DNA of 64,000 bases from [Clostridium] celerecrescens 18A (GTDB lineage Bacteria > Bacillota > Clostridia > Lachnospirales > Lachnospiraceae): NCBI RefSeq assembly GCF_002797975.1, contig NZ_PGET01000001.1, positions 558,001 through 622,000 on the forward strand, in the 5' to 3' direction. This document shows, piece by piece, positions 60,832 to 64,000 of the stretch. Below the pieces are notes generated by a model. The model was not told the origin of the DNA and ran no database searches. It was given only the letters and a program-made list of their open reading frames with translations. The translations under genes were made by a program, and so were the position numbers. Position 1 is the first letter of the stretch, and every line of letters starts with the position of its first letter.

Positions 60832-61259
60832 CCTGCGAAGTAATAAAGGACCTGCTCCCATTATATCACGATAATGTATGTAGTAAGGATAGCTGCAAAT
60901 TAGTTGAAGAGCACTTATCAACCTGTGAAAAGTGCCGTGACGAATTGAAGAAGATCAACATAGAGATAAAAACGGTTAATAATATGGAGGATGTAAAAGT
61001 TATGAATAATATTGCAAAGAAATGGAAACAGGATAGATTTTCCTCCTTTATCGCTGGCATATTCCTTTTTTCTATTATTGCCAGTGTGGGGTGCGTGGTG
61101 GCATATAATTTAATCGGCTGTTATGTGACTGCAGAAGGATTTCTGGTAGAACCGTTTGCTTTGATTCCGCTATCCTACTTATTTGGACTGTCTGCATTGT
61201 CGTCAGGTGTTATTCTGGGGATTACGGCTATAAAAAGGCGCATGGTAAATGCTAAATAA
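60822..61259 (+). CDS. Membrane anti-sigma factor with zinc finger
   Basis: 145 residues. N-terminal zinc-binding anti-sigma domain (CEVIKDLLPLYHDNVC, then VEEHLSTCEKCRDEL with the H-x3-C-x2-C ligands). Two membrane segments follow at about residues 68-92 and 105-132. It holds the ECF sigma at the membrane until a signal arrives. It overlaps the sigma gene by 10 nt. Confidence 0.85.
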   Translation: MRITCEVIKDLLPLYHDNVCSKDSCKLVEEHLSTCEKCRDELKKINIEIKTVNNMEDVKVMNNIAKKWKQDRFSSFIAGIFLFSIIASVGCVVAYNLIGCYVTAEGFLVEPFALIPLSYLFGLSALSSGVILGITAIKRRMVNAK

Positions 61260-61387
61260 TTGATGTGAGATCATGCATATTACCGACAGAGCGGCAGTTA
61301 ATCATAAATCCTAAGCATCTCACATAACTATATTATTTTTTGCATAAAATTTATAAATATCTTTTGTTATAAGGAAATTATTAATGT

Positions 61388-63052
61388 ATGAAAAAAATTC
61401 TGGATGAAAATTATTACGACTTGATTGTTGAAAATACAATGAGTCCGATGAACAATGAAGATGTAACCCCATTGAATGAGACGCATCATATACTACATGT
61501 TAGTACATCTAAAATAAATATCTGTGGCCAAAACCAGATTCCTTATTATTATTTACCTGATCTATATACCCCGATATCGATAATTGACAGAAATAAAGTA
61601 AATAAAGAAAGCTTTCGGTTTAGTTCTGAACCTGCTTTGCATGGGAAAGATATTATTATTGGTGTTATAGGCACAGGGATTGATTATCAGCATCCAGCGT
61701 TTCTTAATAATAAGAAGAAGACACGTATCATTTCTATATGGGATCAGTCAGAACAAAGTGGCACGATTCCTGCGGGTTTTACATTTGGAAGTGAATATAC
61801 TGGAGAAACGATTAATCAGGCATTGACATTAAATGATCCATTGTCCATAGTTCCCTCCACAGACACAAACGGGCATGGAACAGCGATTGCCAGCATTATC
61901 GCTGGCAGTCCCGATTCCAATCAGTCTTTTAGTGGTATTGTACCGGAATCTGAATTTTTGATTGTGAAGCTAAAGGAAGCAAAAGAAAATCTTAAACAGT
62001 TATTTTTGGTTCCAGATGATTCTTTGTGCTTTCAAGAGACAGATTTAATACTTGGAATAAGGTATTTAATTACTGTATCTCAGAACTTAAATCGTCCTTT
62101 AGTTATATGCATTGCATTAGGGAGTAATCAAGGCGGCCATGATGGAATTAGCCCTATCAGTACTTTTTTAAACGGCATTGCAAAATTGCCAAATATTGGA
62201 GTTGCTATAGCGACAGGAGATGAAGCAAACAAGGAAAGGCATTATTTTGGCTATGCTTTTTCTGAGCCTTATTATCATGATATTCAATTGAATGTAGGGA
62301 GCAGTGACAAATTATTTTCTATGGAAATTTGGCCATATGCGCCAAGCAGCTTATCTATTGAGATCATATCGCCTTTGGGGGAATCTACATCAACTATTTA
62401 TCCTTCGTTTGCCTGTAATGAGTTTGCTTTTGAGCAAAGCCGGAGTATTCTTTTTGTAAACAATTTTGTTTTTCAGAGTGGCAGAAGAAATCCATTAATT
62501 TTAATACGTTTTAAAAATCCTTATCCAGGAACTTGGTATTTACGTATTTTAGGTGTAGAAACTACACCGTTTTCTTTTCATGCGTGGTTACCTTCTGGAA
62601 CTTTGATATCTGACGGGACCTATTTCATGAATGCAGATCCGGATACTACGATAACTGCACCAGGAAATACGACGGATCCCTTAACCGTTGCAGCCTATAA
62701 TCAAATCAATAATAGCATATTAACTGATTCAGGAAGAGGTTATACCAGGTTACGTGTCATTAAGCCCGATATAGCGGCTCCTGGTTACCAGATACCGTGT
62801 GCTGTTCCAGAGAATCAGTATGGAATGATCAGCGGAACCGGAGCAGCTGTTGGATATGCAGCGGGTGCCATTGCGGTAGCCTTGGAGTGGGCAAGTATAG
62901 AAATAAATTATATCAATTTAAATGGGAATCAAATTAGAGGGCTGTTAACGTTTAATGCTCTGCGTGATCCGGGAGTAACTTACCCAAATAATATATGGGG
63001 ATATGGAAGATTAGATATTCAAAATTTATTAAATATGCTTTTAAGTACTTAA
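61388..63052 (+). CDS. Subtilisin-like Csp-type pseudoprotease
   Basis: 554 residues without a signal peptide, close in layout to the S8 proteases CspA/B/C of clostridial spores: a 75-residue pro-like segment, the fold with the catalytic Asp (GVIGTGIDYQHPAF) and His (DTNGHGTAIASIIAG), a long jelly-roll-like insertion at about 300-420, then the Ser region. That region reads ISGTGAAVGYAAG, with Gly where the catalytic Ser of GTS should be, so proteolysis is unlikely. In Clostridioides difficile CspC is an inactive relative that takes part in germinant sensing. A possible ribosome site is AAGGAAATT, 11 nt upstream. Confidence 0.8.
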   Translation: MKKILDENYYDLIVENTMSPMNNEDVTPLNETHHILHVSTSKINICGQNQIPYYYLPDLYTPISIIDRNKVNKESFRFSSEPALHGKDIIIGVIGTGIDYQHPAFLNNKKKTRIISIWDQSEQSGTIPAGFTFGSEYTGETINQALTLNDPLSIVPSTDTNGHGTAIASIIAGSPDSNQSFSGIVPESEFLIVKLKEAKENLKQLFLVPDDSLCFQETDLILGIRYLITVSQNLNRPLVICIALGSNQGGHDGISPISTFLNGIAKLPNIGVAIATGDEANKERHYFGYAFSEPYYHDIQLNVGSSDKLFSMEIWPYAPSSLSIEIISPLGESTSTIYPSFACNEFAFEQSRSILFVNNFVFQSGRRNPLILIRFKNPYPGTWYLRILGVETTPFSFHAWLPSGTLISDGTYFMNADPDTTITAPGNTTDPLTVAAYNQINNSILTDSGRGYTRLRVIKPDIAAPGYQIPCAVPENQYGMISGTGAAVGYAAGAIAVALEWASIEINYINLNGNQIRGLLTFNALRDPGVTYPNNIWGYGRLDIQNLLNMLLST

Positions 63053-63170
63053 TCATAATGGAAAGCATTTTCGAACCAAACTGGTAATATCATTAGCTTA
63101 TCAAGATAGGGATACCGCAAACTAAATAATATTTGTCACTTTGCGAAAAAGAGGTAGGGTGTCTATTTCC

Positions 63171-63353
63171 CTACCTCCTATAATACTGTTCATACCATCT
63201 TGCTTTTCTTTTGTATTCTGATTTTTCTTCTTTTTTCTCACCTGATATCCTATAAAATCCACATGCTTTGTTATTTGCTGCACAAATTACCGTATCTGCA
63301 TTGTAGTTGGGACATTTATTGATATCTGGCGCAAGTCCGCACATTCCTGCCAT
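63171..63353 (-). CDS. Small Cys-rich protein in the element
   Basis: 60 residues from the ATG at 63353, after GGAGGTGATGGTAATT. Four cysteines in the first 31 residues after the start (MAGMCGLAPDINKCPNYN then VICAANNKACGFYR) suggest a small metal site or disulfides. The tail is Lys/Glu/Arg-rich. Family not recognised. It lies 100 bp from the right end of the element. Confidence 0.6.
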   Translation of the reverse strand: MAGMCGLAPDINKCPNYNADTVICAANNKACGFYRISGEKKEEKSEYKRKARWYEQYYRR

Positions 63354-63431
63354 AATTACCATCACCTCCGTATATAAGTATAAGAACAAGTGTTCGATAA
63401 GTCAAAAGGAATAATCTGGAATAATTATATT

Positions 63432-63468
63432 ACTGATATCTGTCAAGTACCAACGAGCTAGCTCACCT
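63432..63468. other. attR of the cotJC element
   Basis: Element half site ACTGATATCTGTCAAGTACCAAC, core GA (63455-63456), then the cotJC half site GCTAGCTCACC. Confidence 0.7.
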
Positions 63469-63871
63469 TGAGATTGTAGCAACCATTGTCCACCAGCTGA
63501 CCAGAAACTTAACACCAGAGCAGGTGGTGGAATCAGGATTTGGTCCTTACTATATTGATCATACGACAGGCATTTGGCCACAGGCAGCAGGAGGAGTCCC
63601 GTTTAATGCCAACCAATTCCAGTCAAAGGGAGATCCGATCACTGATCTGGTGGAGGATATGGCGGCAGAGCAGAAGGCGAGGAGTACTTACGATAACATT
63701 CTCCGTGTAGTATCCGATCCTGAGATTTGTGATCCGATTCGTTTTTTAAGAGAACGTGAAGTTGTTCATTTCCAGAGGTTCGGAGAGGCCTTGAGGGTCG
63801 TCCAGGATAATCTGGACAGCAGGAATTTCTATGCATTCAATCCAAGCTTTGATATAAGAAATCAGTGCTGA
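63457..63871 (+). CDS. cotJC: CotJC (manganese catalase family), 3' part
   Basis: No start codon. The frame continues the interrupted cotJC from its codon 66: LAHLEIVATIVHQLTRNLTP, then DLVEDMAAEQKARSTYDNIL with ligand-type Glu residues, VVHFQRFGEALRVVQ, and a Cys-ending tail. In the present arrangement it cannot be translated from the cotJ operon start. After recombination between the GA cores it completes a 202-residue CotJC. No disabling mutation is seen, which argues that excision still occurs. Confidence 0.85.
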
Positions 63872-63873
63872 TA

Positions 63874-63915
63874 AAAACAGGCCGCAGCGTAAGTCCTTAA
63901 GCTGCGGTCTGTTTT
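63874..63915 (+). terminator. Terminator of the cotJ operon
   Basis: AAAACAG-G-CCGCAGC and GCTGCGG-T-CTGTTTT stem, 2 nt after the cotJC stop. Confidence 0.85.
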
Positions 63916-63962
63916 ATTGTACCAATTTACACGCTTTTACTCCAAAATTTTCCTTTATTCGA

Positions 63963-63991
63963 TTGACGGAGGCTGTTTATACTAGTAGAAT
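63963..63991 (+). promoter_or_regulatory. Candidate promoter at the window end
   Basis: TTGACG (63963-63968), 17 bp and TAGAAT (63986-63991), pointing to a gene outside the window. Confidence 0.5.
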
Positions 63992-64000
63992 AAAAGACAA

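Larger units (their letters stand above)
57478..63456. mobile_element. 5,977 bp serine-recombinase element inserted in cotJC (skin-like)
   Basis: Boundaries are set by a GA core at 57478-57479 and 63455-63456. The inner flanks are inverted repeats: ATC-GGTACTTG on the left and CAAGTACC-AAC on the right, extended by AGATATC in both arms. The joined attP would be symmetric about GA; the joined attB is cotJC coding sequence. The recombinase gene begins 32 bp inside the left end. Cargo: small proteins, an HMA-like protein, an ECF sigma/anti-sigma pair, a subtilisin-like pseudoprotease and a Cys-rich small protein. No phage structural genes. Confidence 0.85.

Noticed and set aside
57478..63456. 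Complete prophage or conjugative element
   Set aside because: Only a recombinase and unrelated cargo are present; no capsid, tail, replication or transfer genes.

Overview
The window looks like the chromosome of a spore-forming anaerobic Firmicute of the Lachnospiraceae (Clostridium cluster XIVa, Lacrimispora/Hungatella-like). This rests on spore coat and engulfment genes (cotJABC, spoIID-like, spoIIQ-like), rubrerythrin, DUF3793 and DUF6472-type proteins, an Ile T-box in front of ileS, AGGAGG ribosome sites and moderate G+C. The genus is an inference; no rRNA is present.

Layout. 1-1.1 kb: end of a collagen-like Gly-Pro-Thr protein, then a gap with gene debris and terminators. 1.1-10 kb: sodA, then sulfur amino-acid genes (metY, a LysR regulator behind a 4 x 52 bp tandem repeat, an Rrf2 regulator, a cystathionine lyase/synthase, a MalY/PatB C-S lyase, cysK) with rubrerythrin on the other strand. 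10.1-21.8 kb: one long co-directional block. It holds three genes of the glutathionyl-hydroquinone-reductase (GHR) fold (one complete, one truncated, one tandem fusion), two M20 hydrolases, a MetNIQ-type and a cystine-type ABC importer, and a GNAT acetyltransferase. Both cysK and this block are preceded by tiny ORFs with runs of Cys codons followed by a terminator hairpin, which looks like cysteine-responsive attenuation. The block resembles an uptake, N-acetylation, C-S cleavage and deacetylation route for cysteine conjugates.

21.8-32.2 kb (minus strand): a complete legionaminic-acid pathway (legB, legC, ptmE, legH, legI, legG, legF), a Maf/DUF115 glycosyltransferase and a family of small Cna-B/carboxypeptidase-regulatory-like proteins that may be the glycosylated surface targets. 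32.5-39.1 kb: a chemoreceptor coupled to an FMN-binding lipoprotein, a DUF3793 protein, tRNA-Glu(CTC), an acyltransferase, a DUF6472-type protein and nicotinate phosphoribosyltransferase. 39.3-48.3 kb: an unidentified structured RNA of about 490 nt with its own promoter and terminator, the Ile T-box and ileS, glycogen phosphorylase, spoIID-like and spoIIQ-like genes, and a CBS-domain gene with a highly folded 5' UTR. 48.5-55.9 kb: a sugar ABC importer with an AraC regulator and a good candidate operator, a degenerate GGDEF-EAL protein, and a FAD/Rieske oxidoreductase.

55.9-64 kb: the cotJ spore coat operon. CotJA carries a long Met-Pro-Glu-Lys-Cys repeat extension. cotJC is split by a 5,977 bp element encoding a large serine recombinase, an ECF sigma/anti-sigma pair, a subtilisin-like pseudoprotease and several small proteins. 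The element ends rebuild a symmetric attP around a GA core, and removing the element restores the cotJC frame exactly. This is the hallmark of a skin-like element excised during sporulation.

The main candidates for undescribed biology are the cotJC intervening element, the paired poly-Cys attenuators with the GHR operon they control, the stem-loop/ribosome-site repeat family, and the 39.4 kb RNA.
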